Part shown: positions 1 to 9,457 of the stretch, one piece after another
Layout of the letters: every line of letters begins with the position of its first letter
Position numbering within the stretch: the first letter of the stretch is position 1
Assembly: GCF_000744655.1 (NCBI RefSeq)
Contig: NZ_JQMJ01000004.1
Location: forward strand, 2,604,001 to 2,668,000
DNA: 64,000 bases
Direction: 5' to 3'
Source: Streptacidiphilus rugosus AM-16
GTDB taxonomy: Bacteria; Actinomycetota; Actinomycetes; Streptomycetales; Streptomycetaceae
Translations under genes and position numbers: made by a program
The notes under the pieces: model-generated
What the model was told of the DNA's origin: nothing
The model's input: only the letters and a program-made list of their open reading frames with translations
The model's database searches: none

Positions 1-1064
1 TGTCCCTGGATCGCCCGGTTCAGCATCGGGTAGTCGGAGTTCTGGCTGTTCAGCGCCGCGTAGTCCTTGGCGGAGATGCCGCCGCTCCAGATGTTCGGGT
101 TGTACGTCGGCGCGCTGGCCATCGCGATGATCCGGCCGGTGTGCACGTCCATGACCACGACCGCGCCGGAGTCGGCCTTGAAGTTCTCGTGGGTGACCGT
201 GTCGTAGGTCTTCCGCAGGGTCACCATGGCGTCGTTGAGCTGCTGCTCGGCCAGGGCCTGGATCCGCGCGTCGATGCTGGTGACCACGTCCGAGCCGGGC
301 ACCGAGGCGTTGCCGCCCGCGGTGCCGATGACCCGGCCGAGGTTGTCGACCTCCAGGTTGGTGGTGCCGTTGACGCCGCGCAGCGCCTTGTCGTACTGGT
401 ACTCCAGGCCCGCCCGGCCGACCTGGTCGGAGGGGGCCAGCGAGGACTTGCCGTTGGCGTCGGTCGCCGCGGTGATCTCGTCCTGGGTGACCGGGGAGAG
501 ATAACCCAGTATCTGCGCCGCGTTGGCTCCCGACGGCGCCGGGTAGAGCCGGACCGCGCTGGGGCTGGCGGTGACGCCGGGGAAGTCCTCCTGGCGCTCC
601 ATGATCTGCATGGCCTGCTGGGTGTTGGCCGTCTGGGTGACCGGGATCGGCTGGTAGGGCGAGCCGTTCCAGCAGGGGCGCGGGGTCTTCGCGTCGCAGA
701 GCCTGACCTTGTCGTGCATGTCCTCGTAGGTCATGCCGAGGACCTGGCCGAGCCTGGTCAGCACCGCCTTGCCGCCGTCCTTCTGCTGCAGCAGAGCGGT
801 GCGCGAGACCGAGACGACGAGCTTGGTGGTGTTGTCGGCCAGCGGCACGCCGTTGGAGTCGAGGATCTCGCCGCGCACGGCCGGCACCACGACGGTGCGG
901 ATGTGGTTCGACGAGGCCTGCTGCGCGTAGGACGCGCCCGAGCGGATCTGCAGGTACCAGAGTCTGCCGCCCAGCGTGCCGAGCAGTGAGAGCACCAGCA
1001 CCTGGAGGACCAGCAGCCGACCGGTGATCCGCCGGGTCCGGCCCGTCTCCGGGATGTTGCCCAC
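1..1064 (-). CDS. mrdA: Penicillin-binding protein 2 (MrdA/PBP2), C-terminus cut off by window edge
   Basis: Class B penicillin-binding protein, the transpeptidase that cross-links peptidoglycan during elongation together with RodA and the Mre proteins. The GTG start at 1064 follows a GAGGAGG ribosome site and codes for MGNIPETGRTRRITGR, then a single membrane anchor at about residues 15-38 and a dimerisation domain. The visible part ends at SDYPMLNRAIQG, the segment that precedes the catalytic S-x-x-K motif in this family, so the active-site serine lies outside the window. It follows mreD by 66 bases and closes the visible mreBCD-mrdA series, which fits the standard actinomycete order (rodA is expected next). 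Identity rests on this sequence and on context. Confidence 0.92.
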   Translation of the reverse strand, partial: MGNIPETGRTRRITGRLLVLQVLVLSLLGTLGGRLWYLQIRSGASYAQQASSNHIRTVVVPAVRGEILDSNGVPLADNTTKLVVSVSRTALLQQKDGGKAVLTRLGQVLGMTYEDMHDKVRLCDAKTPRPCWNGSPYQPIPVTQTANTQQAMQIMERQEDFPGVTASPSAVRLYPAPSGANAAQILGYLSPVTQDEITAATDANGKSSLAPSDQVGRAGLEYQYDKALRGVNGTTNLEVDNLGRVIGTAGGNASVPGSDVVTSIDARIQALAEQQLNDAMVTLRKTYDTVTHENFKADSGAVVVMDVHTGRIIAMASAPTYNPNIWSGGISAKDYAALNSQNSDYPMLNRAIQG

Positions 1065-1130
1065 GGGGTGCCCCTCCTCGTGCTCTCGCTTCGCTACTGC
1101 GTCAGTGCTGTGGTGTCCGCGTTCCGCGCG

Positions 1131-1856
1131 TCAGCGCTTGGCGGCCTTGCTGAGCCTGGCCGTCATGCCCAGCCTGCTTCCGGTCTTGCCGCCGCTCTTG
1201 CCCGCGGCGCTCCCGCCGAAGCCGGGGACGGTGCCGAGACCGGCCGCGCCGCCGGTGCGGGTGCCGCGGTCGCCGAAGAAGGCGCCGCGACGGTTGAGAC
1301 CGGTGCGGCGCGGCTTGCTCGGCGTGCTGCCCTGTCCGGCGCCGCCCGCGGGGTCGGTGACGGTACGTCTGGCCAGGGCCATCACCACCGGGACCACGAA
1401 GGGCGCGAGCAGCACGTCGTAGACGACGGAGGAGATGAGCAGCCCGGTCAGGCCGACGTGCCGGGCGGCGGTGTCGCCGACCAGGGCGCCGACGCCCGCG
1501 TAGAGCGTCGTCGCGCCGAGGGCGGCGCCCGCCACCACCATCAGCGGCGTGGTCACCGAGCGCAGGTGGCCGTTCTCCGGGCGCAGCAGGCCCGCCACGT
1601 AGCCGACCAGGCAGAGCACCAGCGCGTAGCGGCCCACCGCGTGGTCGGACGGCGGCGCGAGGTCGGCGAAGAGACCGGCGAAGAAGCCGATCAGGCAGCC
1701 GGTCACGTGCCCGTAGACCAGGGCGAGGCCGATCACGACGAGCAGCAGCAGGTCGGGGACGGCGCCGGGCAGGCCGAGCCGGGCCAGGATGCTGACCTGG
1801 ACGACCATCGCGAAGACGACGAGCGCCGCGGAGAGCAGGACGCGATTGATCCACAT
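1131..1856 (-). CDS. mreD: Rod shape-determining protein MreD
   Basis: Integral membrane partner of MreC that helps position the wall-elongation (in streptomycetes, spore-wall) machinery. The 241-residue product has about five hydrophobic segments between residues 5 and 165 and the family signature around residues 20-75 (ARLGLPGAVPDLLLLVVIGL). The last 75 residues are a Gly/Arg/Lys-rich cytoplasmic tail, longer than in typical rod-shaped bacteria but common in actinomycetes. The ATG at 1856 lies 4 bases after the mreC stop, so the two genes are very probably co-translated. Low similarity is normal for MreD; the call relies on topology plus position between mreC and mrdA. Confidence 0.92.
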   Translation of the reverse strand: MWINRVLLSAALVVFAMVVQVSILARLGLPGAVPDLLLLVVIGLALVYGHVTGCLIGFFAGLFADLAPPSDHAVGRYALVLCLVGYVAGLLRPENGHLRSVTTPLMVVAGAALGATTLYAGVGALVGDTAARHVGLTGLLISSVVYDVLLAPFVVPVVMALARRTVTDPAGGAGQGSTPSKPRRTGLNRRGAFFGDRGTRTGGAAGLGTVPGFGGSAAGKSGGKTGSRLGMTARLSKAAKR

Positions 1857-1860
1857 GGCG

Positions 1861-2799
1861 TCAGCCCTTCTTCTTCACATGGGCGGACGGAGTCGCCGGC
1901 GGGGTGGACGGCGACGGGTTGTTCGTGGGGGTCGGCGCCGGCTTCGGCGGCAGCACCGCGTAGCGCGGGTCGGTGGCCGGCGGCTGGACGACGACGCCGA
2001 CCAGGTCCAGCTTGGTGAAGCTGACGAAGGGCTGGACCAGCACGGTCCTGGTCAGCTCGCCGGGGGTGTTGACGATCTGGGTGATGGTGCCGACCGGGAC
2101 GCCGGGCACGAACGGCTTGTCGTTCTGCGAGCCGAAGGTGACCAGCCGGTCGCCGACCTTGACGCCGGCCTGGCCGTTGAGCAGCTCGACCCGCATCGGG
2201 GCGTCGCCCTCGCCGGTGCCGAAGCCGATCTCACCGCTGCCCTCCATCCGGGTGCCGACGGTGAAGCGCGGGTCGACCGCCAGCAGCACGGTGGAGCTGG
2301 TCGGCGCGACCGTGGTGACCCGGCCGACGAGTCCCTCGCCGTTGATCACCGTCATGTCGCGCTGGATGCCGTCGTTGCCGCCGACGTCGATGGTGATGGT
2401 CCAGGAGAAGTTCTGGCTGGCCCCTATGGCGGTCACCTGGGCGGCCTTGATGGTGTACTGGCCGGCTCCGGCCTCGCCCAGCAGCTTGGCCAGCTCGGTG
2501 TCGCGGCCCTTGACCAGGTCGGAGGAGGAGAGCTGCTGCTTGAGCAGTTCGTTCTGCTGCTCCAGCGTCCTGATCCGGTCGCCCTGGCTGCCGGAGTCGC
2601 GCAGCGAGTGCAGGCCGTCCGCGAGCGGCTTGACCATCCCTGAGACGCCGTTCTCGACCGGGCCGAAGACCGACGCGGCGGCGGTGCGCGGGCCGTTCAT
2701 CGGCGAGTCGTCGCCGCCGCGGATGTCCACGGTGATCAGCGCGAACGCGACCGCCACCAGGAGGATCAGCAGGAGCCGGCTCTCTCGTGTGTCCCTCAC
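1861..2799 (-). CDS. mreC: Rod shape-determining protein MreC
   Basis: Membrane-anchored extracytoplasmic scaffold linking MreB to PBP2. The 312-residue product has a short cytoplasmic start, one membrane helix at residues 8-25, a coiled-coil region at about 65-105 (TLEQQNELLKQQLSS), and two beta-domains up to about residue 265 that include GEGLVGRVT and SGEIGFGTG, typical of the MreC core. The C-terminus is a Pro/Thr-rich tail of about 45 residues. It starts with GTG at 2799, 66 bases after the mreB stop. The organisation mreB-mreC-mreD-mrdA on one strand indicates a single operon. Confidence 0.95.
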   Translation of the reverse strand: MRDTRESRLLLILLVAVAFALITVDIRGGDDSPMNGPRTAAASVFGPVENGVSGMVKPLADGLHSLRDSGSQGDRIRTLEQQNELLKQQLSSSDLVKGRDTELAKLLGEAGAGQYTIKAAQVTAIGASQNFSWTITIDVGGNDGIQRDMTVINGEGLVGRVTTVAPTSSTVLLAVDPRFTVGTRMEGSGEIGFGTGEGDAPMRVELLNGQAGVKVGDRLVTFGSQNDKPFVPGVPVGTITQIVNTPGELTRTVLVQPFVSFTKLDLVGVVVQPPATDPRYAVLPPKPAPTPTNNPSPSTPPATPSAHVKKKG

Positions 2800-2865
2800 G
2801 ATTCTCGGCAGAGCCCTTCAGTCAGCGTGCGGTCAACGAGCAGTCAACGAACGTGGGAACGGCGG

Positions 2866-3903
2866 TCAGCGGCGCGGCTGGGCGTCCAGGACCTGCTGGA
2901 GGGCCTCGAACTCCTCCACGCACTTGCCGGAGCCGAGCGCGACCGAGTCCAGCGGGTTCTCGGCGATGTGCACCGGCATCCCGGTCTCGCGGCGCAGCCG
3001 CTCGTCCAGGCCGCGCAGCAGCGCACCGCCCCCGGTGAGAACGATGCCGCGGTCCATGATGTCACCGGCGAGTTCCGGCGGGCACTGGTCCAGGGTCGTC
3101 TTGACGGCGTCGATGATGCTGTTGACCGGCTCCTCGATGGCCTCGCGCACCTCGGCGGCGGAGATCACCACGGTCTTGGGGAGACCGCTGACCAGGTCGC
3201 GGCCGCGGATCTCGCTGTGCTCCTCCTTGTCCCCGTCGACGGGGTGGGCGGAGCCGATGGTCATCTTGATCGATTCGGCGGAGCGCTCGCCGAGCAGCAG
3301 CGAGTACTCCTTCTTGATGTGCTGGATGATCGCGTTGTCCAGCTCGTCGCCGGCCACCCGGATGGACTGGGCGGTGACGATGCCGCCGAGCGAGATCACC
3401 GCGACCTCGGTGGTGCCGCCGCCGATGTCGACGACCATGTTGCCGGTCGCCTCGTGGACCGGGAGGCCGGCGCCGATCGCGGCGGCCATCGGCTCCTCGA
3501 TGATGTGCACCTGGCGCGCGCCGGCCTGGGCCGACGCCTCGATCACGGCGCGGCGCTCGACCCCGGTGATGCCGCTGGGCACGCAGACCACGACCCGCGG
3601 ACGGGCCAGGTAGCGGCGGCGGTGGATCTTGAGGATGAAGTAGCGCAGCATCCGCTCGGTGATCTCGAAGTCGGCGATCACGCCGTCCTTGAGCGGGCGG
3701 ATGGCCACGATGTTGCCGGGCGTGCGCCCGATCATCTTCTTGGCCTCGGAGCCGACCGCCAGGATGCCGCCGGTGTTGGTGTTCACCGCGACGACCGACG
3801 GTTCGTTGAGCACGATCCCTCGGCCCCTGACGTACACCAGCGTGTTGGCGGTGCCGAGGTCGACAGCCATGTCACGACCGATGAACGACATGTTGTTCGC
3901 CAT
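2866..3903 (-). CDS. mreB: Actin-like cell-shape protein MreB
   Basis: Bacterial actin homologue; in streptomycetes it mainly serves spore-wall assembly rather than tip growth. The 345-residue product has the phosphate 1 motif [19 protein letters not shown] near the N-terminus, phosphate 2 [15 protein letters not shown] near residue 157, and the adenosine motif [14 protein letters not shown] near residue 288. I place the start at ATG 3903 ([11 protein letters not shown]) because it has a GGAAGG stretch about 11 bases upstream; the frame stays open for 26 more codons upstream, but that stretch is Arg/Pro-rich and unlike the family. It is the first gene of the mre operon. A second ATG at 3891 gives the shorter MSFIGRD form. 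Confidence 0.97.
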   Translation of the reverse strand: MANNMSFIGRDMAVDLGTANTLVYVRGRGIVLNEPSVVAVNTNTGGILAVGSEAKKMIGRTPGNIVAIRPLKDGVIADFEITERMLRYFILKIHRRRYLARPRVVVCVPSGITGVERRAVIEASAQAGARQVHIIEEPMAAAIGAGLPVHEATGNMVVDIGGGTTEVAVISLGGIVTAQSIRVAGDELDNAIIQHIKKEYSLLLGERSAESIKMTIGSAHPVDGDKEEHSEIRGRDLVSGLPKTVVISAAEVREAIEEPVNSIIDAVKTTLDQCPPELAGDIMDRGIVLTGGGALLRGLDERLRRETGMPVHIAENPLDSVALGSGKCVEEFEALQQVLDAQPRR

Positions 3904-4188
3904 GGGGATGCGGGGCCTTCCCGGAGCTCGCGGATGAGGGGGGCGACGGCGGCGGATGGGTAGGCGGATACGCCGACTCACTGGCCGTCAGCTACTGCGA
4001 CCATGAACGATGCTGCCGCCCGGCAGTCACCATGGTAGCGACGGGACCTTCGTCGCCATTGTCCGTGCAGACGATCGGATATCCCGCCATTGGGACGCCG
4101 TGTGTCGAGGGTTGGGTTCCGTATGGCCGAGATTGATGCCGTGGGAATCCGGTGAAGAAAAGGTGCGGCTGCCCGCGACCGGCCTTGA
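3904..4188. promoter_or_regulatory. Upstream region of the mre operon
   Basis: This 285-base gap lies between the ndk stop and the mreB start and must hold the mre operon promoter, as the two genes point the same way with no obvious read-through hairpin. I see short GCCGGGCGG-type inverted sequence near 4015 but no confident -35/-10 pair. No gene is supported here. Confidence 0.4.
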
Positions 4189-4608
4189 TCAGGCGCGACC
4201 GGGGAAGAAAATCTTGATCTCGCGCTCGGCGGAGGTCTCCGAGTCGGAGGCGTGGATGAGGTTCTCACGGGTGATGGTCGCGAAATCCCCGCGAATGGTG
4301 CCGGGGCCCGCCTCGAGCGGGTTGGTCTTTCCTGCGAGCAGCCGGATGCCCTCGATCACGCTCTCGCCCTCGACGATCATCGCGACGGACGGACCGGAGG
4401 ACATGAAGCCCATCAGCGGCTCGTAGAACGGCTTGCCGACGTGCTCGGCGTAGTGCTGCTCCAGCGTCGCGGCGTCCAGGGTGCGCAGCTCCAGCGCGGC
4501 GATCCGCCAGTCGGCCTTCCGCTCGATCCGGGAGACGATCTCGCCGATCAGACCGCGGGCGACGGCGTCGGGCTTGAGCAGGACCAGGGTGCGCTGGGTC
4601 GAGGACAT
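4189..4608 (-). CDS. ndk: Nucleoside diphosphate kinase
   Basis: Transfers the gamma phosphate of ATP to nucleoside diphosphates through a phospho-histidine. The 139-residue length is normal. Catalytic His119 lies in ENLIHASDS, and the nucleotide-binding segments TLVLLKPDAVARGLIGEIV and GTIRGDFA are present. The ATG at 4608 has a GGGAG site 9 bases upstream. The C-terminus is a normal short one (REIKIFFPGRA). It lies between the mre operon and the DUF4233-folC-valS genes, the usual streptomycete arrangement. Confidence 0.97.
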   Translation of the reverse strand: MSSTQRTLVLLKPDAVARGLIGEIVSRIERKADWRIAALELRTLDAATLEQHYAEHVGKPFYEPLMGFMSSGPSVAMIVEGESVIEGIRLLAGKTNPLEAGPGTIRGDFATITRENLIHASDSETSAEREIKIFFPGRA

Positions 4609-4887
4609 AGGGGACGGCTCCCGGGGATTTCGAGGTGGCGAGGACGCTCACCGTGATGCTACGCGATGTGATGATCGACACGAGACTACCCGAGCGCCCG
4701 CAGCGCGGACGCAGAGGGTACTGCCTGAGCCACTACCCCGATCCGGGCGGGGAATTCGCTCACAGTAACGACCGGAAGGGGCTGTTCCGCGGTGCCGCGG
4801 GGAGACCGGTCCGGCCGGATTCACTCCACCGGACGGCGTCGTCGAGGTGACTCCGCCCGGCGCGGACCCGCGTGTGCCGGAGCCGGC

Positions 4888-5220
4888 TCAGGCCTCGGCG
4901 AGCCTGGCGGCCTTGATCGCGTCGATCTTGCGGCCGTAGTGCACCGAGGCCCACCACAGCCCGGCGAAGATGACGCCCAGGCCGTACATCATCGACACGA
5001 CCGCACCGCTCGCGATGAGGGCGAGCTGCAACCCCCACCCGATCGCGACCGCGCCCTTGCGCCCCAGCACTCCGCAGAGCAGCACGCAGAGCAGCATCGC
5101 CGCCCCCGACACCGACCAGAGCGTCGTGCCGGACACGTGCGAGAGCCGCATCGCGACGAGCGCGGCGAAGCCGATGACCATGGCTTCGCTGATCAGCGTG
5201 GAGGAGCAGAGGGTACGCAC
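4888..5220 (-). CDS. DUF4233 family membrane protein
   Basis: A 110-residue protein with four predicted membrane helices at about residues 8-25, 35-52, 57-74 and 77-93, ending in a basic cytoplasmic tail. This small family (DUF4233) is regularly encoded right after folC in actinomycetes; no activity is established. Position 44 bases downstream of folC supports the call. The GTG at 5220 has no Shine-Dalgarno sequence but has a TAGACT hexamer 7 bases upstream, so it may also be made from its own leaderless transcript in addition to folC read-through. Confidence 0.8.
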   Translation of the reverse strand: MRTLCSSTLISEAMVIGFAALVAMRLSHVSGTTLWSVSGAAMLLCVLLCGVLGRKGAVAIGWGLQLALIASGAVVSMMYGLGVIFAGLWWASVHYGRKIDAIKAARLAEA

Positions 5221-5227
5221 GGCGGTC

Positions 5228-5233
5228 AGTCTA
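5228..5233 (-). promoter_or_regulatory. -10 box of a probable leaderless promoter (DUF4233 gene)
   Basis: TAGACT matches the actinobacterial TANNNT -10 element and ends 7 bases before the GTG at 5220, so transcription would begin at the start codon. It lies in the folC-DUF4233 gap. Confidence 0.55.
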
Positions 5234-5264
5234 GTCCGCCGTGCGCGGCCCTCCCCCGGCAGGG

Positions 5265-6605
5265 TCAGCGCTTGCCGAGCAGCAGCCTGGCCTCGCCGAT
5301 CGTGATGATGGACCCGGTGATCAGCACGCCCGCGCCGCCGAGGTCGCCCTCCTCCTCGGCCAGGGTGACCGCCGCGTCGATGGCGTCGTCCAGGCGGGGC
5401 TCGACGTGCACCCGGTCCTGACCGAAGACCTCCGCGGCGACCTGCGCCAGCCGGTCGACGTCCAGGGCGCGCTGCGTCGAGTTCTGGGTGACCACGATCT
5501 CGGCGAGGACCGGCTCCAGCGCCTCCAGGACGCCGACGACGTCCTTGTCGCCACTCGGCGAGAAGACGCCGATCAGACGGGTGAAACCGAAGGACTCGCT
5601 GATCGCGTCCGCCGTCACCCGGGCGCCGCCCGGGTTGTGCGCGGCGTCCAGCACGATCGTCGGACTCCGCCGGACGACCTCGAGCCGGCCGGGCGAGCTG
5701 ACGCCCGCGAAGGCCTGGCGCACCCGGTCGATGTCCAGCGGCTGGTCGTGCGCGGTGCCGACGCCGAAGAAACCCTCGACCGCGGCCAGCGCGAGCGAGG
5801 CGTTCTGCGCCTGGTGCGCGCCGTGCAGCGGGAGGAAGACCTCCGGGTACTCGTGCCCGCCGATCCCGCGCAGGGTGACCAGCTGGCCGCCGACCGCGAT
5901 GTCGCGGTGCAGGACGCCGAACTCCATGCCCTCGCGGGCCACGGTCGCGTCGACCTCCACGGCGCGACGCAGGATCACCTCGGCGGCGTCCAGCGGCTGC
6001 TGCGAGACGACGGCGAGGCCGCCCTTCTTGATGATCCCGGACTTCTCCCCCGCGATCGCGGCGGTGGTGTCACCGAGCCGGTCCATGTGGTCCAGCGAGA
6101 TCGGGGTGATCACGGAGACGCCGGCGTCGATGACGTTGGTCGCGTCCCAGGTACCCCCTATCCCGACCTCGACCACGGCGACGTCGACGGGGGCGTCCGC
6201 GAAGCAGGCGTACGCCATCGCGGTGACGACCTCGAAGAAGGACATCGGGAACTGCTGCTGGGCGTCGACCATGGCGACGTAGGGCTTGATGTCCTCGTAG
6301 GTCCGCACGAACAGCTCGGGGCTGATGGCTTCGCCGTCGAGGCTGATCCGCTCGGTGATCGACTCGACGTGCGGGCTGGTGTAGCGGCCGGTGCGCAGCT
6401 CGAAGGTGCGCAGCAGCTGCTCGATCATGCGAGCCGTACTGGTCTTGCCGTTGGTGCCGGTGATGTGGATGGTCGGATAGGACCGCTGCGGCTGGCCCAG
6501 GATGTCCATCAGTGCCTTGATCCGCTCCAGGGAGGGGTCAAGTTTGGTCTCCGGCCACTTGGCGGCCAGTTCCGCCGTGACGGCGGTCAGCTCGATGTCA
6601 CTCAC
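5265..6605 (-). CDS. folC: Bifunctional folylpolyglutamate synthase/dihydrofolate synthase
   Basis: Adds glutamate to dihydropteroate and extends polyglutamate tails of folates. The 446-residue Mur-ligase-like enzyme has the ATP-binding loop TGTNGKTSTARM near residue 55, the VVEVGIGGTWDATNVID segment near residue 137, the SLDHMDRLGDT magnesium/folate region near 163, and IVLDAAHNPGGARVTA at the start of the C-terminal domain near 312. I choose GTG 6605 (VSDIEL) over a TTG at 6626 because a TACACT -10 hexamer lies 6 bases before it and neither start has a Shine-Dalgarno sequence. It follows valS by 106 bases that contain a strong hairpin. Confidence 0.94.
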   Translation of the reverse strand: MSDIELTAVTAELAAKWPETKLDPSLERIKALMDILGQPQRSYPTIHITGTNGKTSTARMIEQLLRTFELRTGRYTSPHVESITERISLDGEAISPELFVRTYEDIKPYVAMVDAQQQFPMSFFEVVTAMAYACFADAPVDVAVVEVGIGGTWDATNVIDAGVSVITPISLDHMDRLGDTTAAIAGEKSGIIKKGGLAVVSQQPLDAAEVILRRAVEVDATVAREGMEFGVLHRDIAVGGQLVTLRGIGGHEYPEVFLPLHGAHQAQNASLALAAVEGFFGVGTAHDQPLDIDRVRQAFAGVSSPGRLEVVRRSPTIVLDAAHNPGGARVTADAISESFGFTRLIGVFSPSGDKDVVGVLEALEPVLAEIVVTQNSTQRALDVDRLAQVAAEVFGQDRVHVEPRLDDAIDAAVTLAEEEGDLGGAGVLITGSIITIGEARLLLGKR

Positions 6606-6611
6606 GGCGCA

Positions 6612-6617
6612 AGTGTA
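6612..6617 (-). promoter_or_regulatory. -10 box of a probable leaderless promoter (folC)
   Basis: TACACT ends 6 bases before the GTG at 6605. The valS terminator hairpin lies just upstream, so folC probably has this separate promoter. No good -35 hexamer is visible. Confidence 0.55.
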
Positions 6618-6643
6618 CGGATGCAACGGCGCGACACCCGACG

Positions 6644-6702
6644 GCGAAGGGCCCGCTGCAACTCCTCAGGGGCGCGGGGTTCTGCTCAGAACCCCGCGCC
6701 CC
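6644..6702. repeat. Dispersed intergenic repeat element, copy A (contains valS terminator)
   Basis: The stretch starting GCGAAGGGCCCGCTGCA and running into the CAGGGGCGCGGGGTTCTG hairpin arm closely resembles the two units at 47955-48088 and the complement of 27199-27243. This copy has the hairpin arms nearly fused, so it acts as a compact terminator. Confidence 0.6.
6669..6702 (-). terminator. Terminator hairpin after valS
   Basis: Perfect inverted repeat: the arm at 6669-6684 (GGGGCGCGGGGTTCTG) pairs with 6687-6702, leaving a loop of about 4 bases once the closing pair is opened. It begins 10 bases beyond the valS stop and has no U-tract on the valS side, as is common in actinomycetes. Confidence 0.8.
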
Positions 6703-6711
6703 TTTCGGCGG

Positions 6712-9348
6712 CTACGCCGCGGGCAGCGCACTCAGCTGGGCGGTCAGGCGCTGGATGTCGTCCTCGGCCTTGGTGAGCCGGCCACGGATCTTGTCGATCG
6801 CCGCCGGGGCCGCCTTCGCCAGGAACGCCTCGTTGCCCAGCTTCGCCGTCGCCTGCGCCAGCTCCTTCTCCGCGGCCGCGAGATCCTTCGCCAGGCGCTT
6901 GCGCTCCGCCTCGACGTCGATCGCGCCGGAGAGGTCCAGCGCCACCGTCGCGCCCGCGACCGGCAGGGTCGCCGTCGCGTGGAAGCCCTCGCCGGCCGGC
7001 TGGAGCCGTGCCAGCGACCGCAGCGCGCCCTCGTGGGCGACCAGCGGCGTGCCGTCGAGCGTCAGGCGGGCCGCGACCTTCTGGCCGGGCTTGAGCCCCT
7101 GCTCCGCACGGAAGCGGCGGACCTCGGTGATGACCTGCTGCAGCAGCTCGATCTCGCGCTCGGCGTCCGCGTCGCGGAACCCGCTGTCGGCGGGCCACTC
7201 CGCCACGACCACGGACTCCCCGCCGGTCAGCGTCGTCCACAGCGCCTCGGTCACGAACGGTGTGATCGGGTGGAGCAGACGCAGCGTCACGTCGAGCACC
7301 TCGCCGAGGACCCGCCGCGTGACGTCCGCCGCCGCGCCGCCCTCGGCCAGCGTGGACTTGGTCAGCTCGACGTACCAGTCGAAGACCTCGTCCCAGGCGA
7401 AGTGGAACAGCGTGTCCGTCAGCTTGGCGAACTGGTAGTCGTCGTAGAGGGCGTCCACCTCGGCGACGGTCGCGTTGAGCCGCGACAGGATCCAGCGGTC
7501 CGCCGCGCCCAGCTCGCTCTCGGCCGGGAGCGGGCCGGCCACCGTCGCGCCGTTCATCAGTGCGAAGCGGGTGGCGTTCCAGACCTTGTTGCAGAAGTTG
7601 CGCGAGCCCTGGACCCAGTCCTCGCCGATCGGCACGTCCGCACCCGGGTTGGCGCCCTTGGCGAGGGTGTAGCGCACCGCGTCCGCGCCGTAGGCGTCCA
7701 TCCAGGTCAGCGGGTCGACCGCGTTCGGGTTGGACTTCGACATCTTCTTGCCGAACTCGTCGCGCACCAGACCGGTCAGCGCGATGGTGTGGAACGGCGC
7801 CCGCCCGTCCATCGCGTACAGGCCGAACATCATCATCCGGGCGACCCAGAAGAAGATGATGTCGTGGCCGGTCAGCAGGACGTCGGTCGGGTAGAACTTC
7901 TCCAGGTCCGGGGTCTGCTCCGGCCAGCCCAGCGTGGAGAACGGCCACAGACCGGAGGAGAACCAGGTGTCGAGGACGTCCTCGTCCTGACGCCAGCCCT
8001 CGCCGGTCGGCGGCTGCTCGTCGGGGCCGACGCAGACGACCTCGCCGTCCGGGCCGTACCAGATCGGGATGCGGTGGCCCCACCACAGCTGGCGCGAGAT
8101 GCACCAGTCGTGCATGTTGTCGACCCAGTCGAAGTAGCGGCGCTCCAGCTCCTTCGGGTGGATCTGGACCCGCCCGTCGCGCACCGCGTCGCCGGCCGCC
8201 TGGGCCAGCGGGGCGACCTTGACCCACCACTGCATGGACAGCCGGGGCTCGACCACCGTGTGGCAGCGCGAGCAGTGGCCGACCGCGTGGACGTAGGGCC
8301 GCTTCTCGGCGACGATCCTGCCCTGCTCGCGCAGTGCGCCGACGACGGCCGAGCGCGCCTCGAAGCGGTCCAGGCCGAGGAAGGGGCCGTGCACGGTGAT
8401 CACACCGCGCTCGTCCATGACGGTCAGGTTCGGCAGGTCGTGGCGGCGGCCGATCTCGAAGTCGTTCGGGTCGTGGGCGGGGGTCACCTTGACCGCTCCG
8501 GTGCCGAACTCCGGGTCGACGTGCTCGTCCGCGACGACCGGGATGGTCCGGTCGGTGAGCGGCAGCTTGATCCGGCGGCCGATCAGGTGGGCGTAGCGCC
8601 CGTCCTCCGGGTGGACGGCCACGGCGGTGTCGCCGAGCATCGTCTCCGCGCGGGTGGTGGCCACGATGATGCTGTCGTCGCCCTCGCCGTAGCGGATGGA
8701 GACGAGCTCGCCGTCGCGGTCCTCGTGCTCGACCTCGATGTCGGACAGCGCGGTCAGGCAGCGCGGGCACCAGTTGATGATGCGCTCGGCGCGGTAGATC
8801 AGCCCGTCCTCGAAGAGCTGCTTGAAGATGGTGAGGACGGCCGCGGAGAGCCCCTCGTCCATGGTGAAGCGCTCACGGGACCAGTCGACGCCGTCGCCCA
8901 GGCGCTTCATCTGGCCGAGGATGCGGCCGCCGTACTCCTGCTTCCACTGCCAGGTGCGCTCGACGAAGGCCTCGCGGCCGATGTCGTGGCGGGACAGGCC
9001 CTCCTCGGCGAGCTGCTGCTCGACCTTGTTCTGGGTGGCGATGCCGGCGTGGTCCATGCCGGGCAGCCACAGCGCCTCGTAGCCCTGCATGCGCTTGCGG
9101 CGGACGAGGGCGTCCATCAGCGTGTGCTGGAAGGCGTGGCCCAGGTGCAGCGAGCCGGTGACGTTGGGGGGCGGGATGACGATGGTGTACGGCGGCTTCT
9201 CGCTCTTCGCGTCCGCCGTGAAGTAACCGCGCTCTACCCAGCGGTCGTACAGCGGCCCCTCTACCTGCGCCGGCGTGTACTGCGTCGGCAACGTTTCGAG
9301 GGCGCTTTCGTCCCCGGTCTGGGCGGGGCGCTGGTTCATGTCGGTCAC
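6712..9348 (-). CDS. valS: Valyl-tRNA synthetase
   Basis: Class I aminoacyl-tRNA synthetase charging tRNA-Val. The 878-residue product has the HIGH-type motif HLGH at about residues 68-71 ([14 protein letters not shown]), the KMSKS loop in [13 protein letters not shown] near residue 530, the editing-domain segments between them ([16 protein letters not shown]), and the C-terminal coiled-coil arm ([18 protein letters not shown]). I choose GTG 9348 (VTDMNQRP) because TAAACT lies 7 bases upstream and GTGACC 16 bases before that; ATG 9339 is the alternative. No Shine-Dalgarno sequence is seen at either start. It is followed by the hairpin at 6669-6702 and then folC. Confidence 0.97.
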   Translation of the reverse strand: MTDMNQRPAQTGDESALETLPTQYTPAQVEGPLYDRWVERGYFTADAKSEKPPYTIVIPPPNVTGSLHLGHAFQHTLMDALVRRKRMQGYEALWLPGMDHAGIATQNKVEQQLAEEGLSRHDIGREAFVERTWQWKQEYGGRILGQMKRLGDGVDWSRERFTMDEGLSAAVLTIFKQLFEDGLIYRAERIINWCPRCLTALSDIEVEHEDRDGELVSIRYGEGDDSIIVATTRAETMLGDTAVAVHPEDGRYAHLIGRRIKLPLTDRTIPVVADEHVDPEFGTGAVKVTPAHDPNDFEIGRRHDLPNLTVMDERGVITVHGPFLGLDRFEARSAVVGALREQGRIVAEKRPYVHAVGHCSRCHTVVEPRLSMQWWVKVAPLAQAAGDAVRDGRVQIHPKELERRYFDWVDNMHDWCISRQLWWGHRIPIWYGPDGEVVCVGPDEQPPTGEGWRQDEDVLDTWFSSGLWPFSTLGWPEQTPDLEKFYPTDVLLTGHDIIFFWVARMMMFGLYAMDGRAPFHTIALTGLVRDEFGKKMSKSNPNAVDPLTWMDAYGADAVRYTLAKGANPGADVPIGEDWVQGSRNFCNKVWNATRFALMNGATVAGPLPAESELGAADRWILSRLNATVAEVDALYDDYQFAKLTDTLFHFAWDEVFDWYVELTKSTLAEGGAAADVTRRVLGEVLDVTLRLLHPITPFVTEALWTTLTGGESVVVAEWPADSGFRDADAEREIELLQQVITEVRRFRAEQGLKPGQKVAARLTLDGTPLVAHEGALRSLARLQPAGEGFHATATLPVAGATVALDLSGAIDVEAERKRLAKDLAAAEKELAQATAKLGNEAFLAKAAPAAIDKIRGRLTKAEDDIQRLTAQLSALPAA

Positions 9349-9355
9349 GACGGCA

Positions 9356-9361
9356 AGTTTA
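9356..9361 (-). promoter_or_regulatory. -10 box of a probable leaderless promoter (valS)
   Basis: TAAACT ends 7 bases before the GTG at 9348. A GTGACC hexamer (4 of 6 to TTGACA) lies 16 bases further upstream. No T-box leader is present between promoter and start. Confidence 0.6.
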
Positions 9362-9457
9362 GAGGCCCGCGGTCCATGGTCACGAACGGCTTTCACGGAC
9401 CGGAGGCCCCGTCAATCACATGGACAACGCAACCAGCGGACTGGTCTGATAATCGCC

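Noticed and set aside
3978-4268. Small open frame in the mreB-ndk gap
   Set aside because: No ribosome site, Arg/Pro-rich composition and overlap with ndk; it looks like chance.
9349-9457. T-box leader of valS
   Set aside because: The gap is too short and the valS promoter appears to place the transcript start at its start codon.
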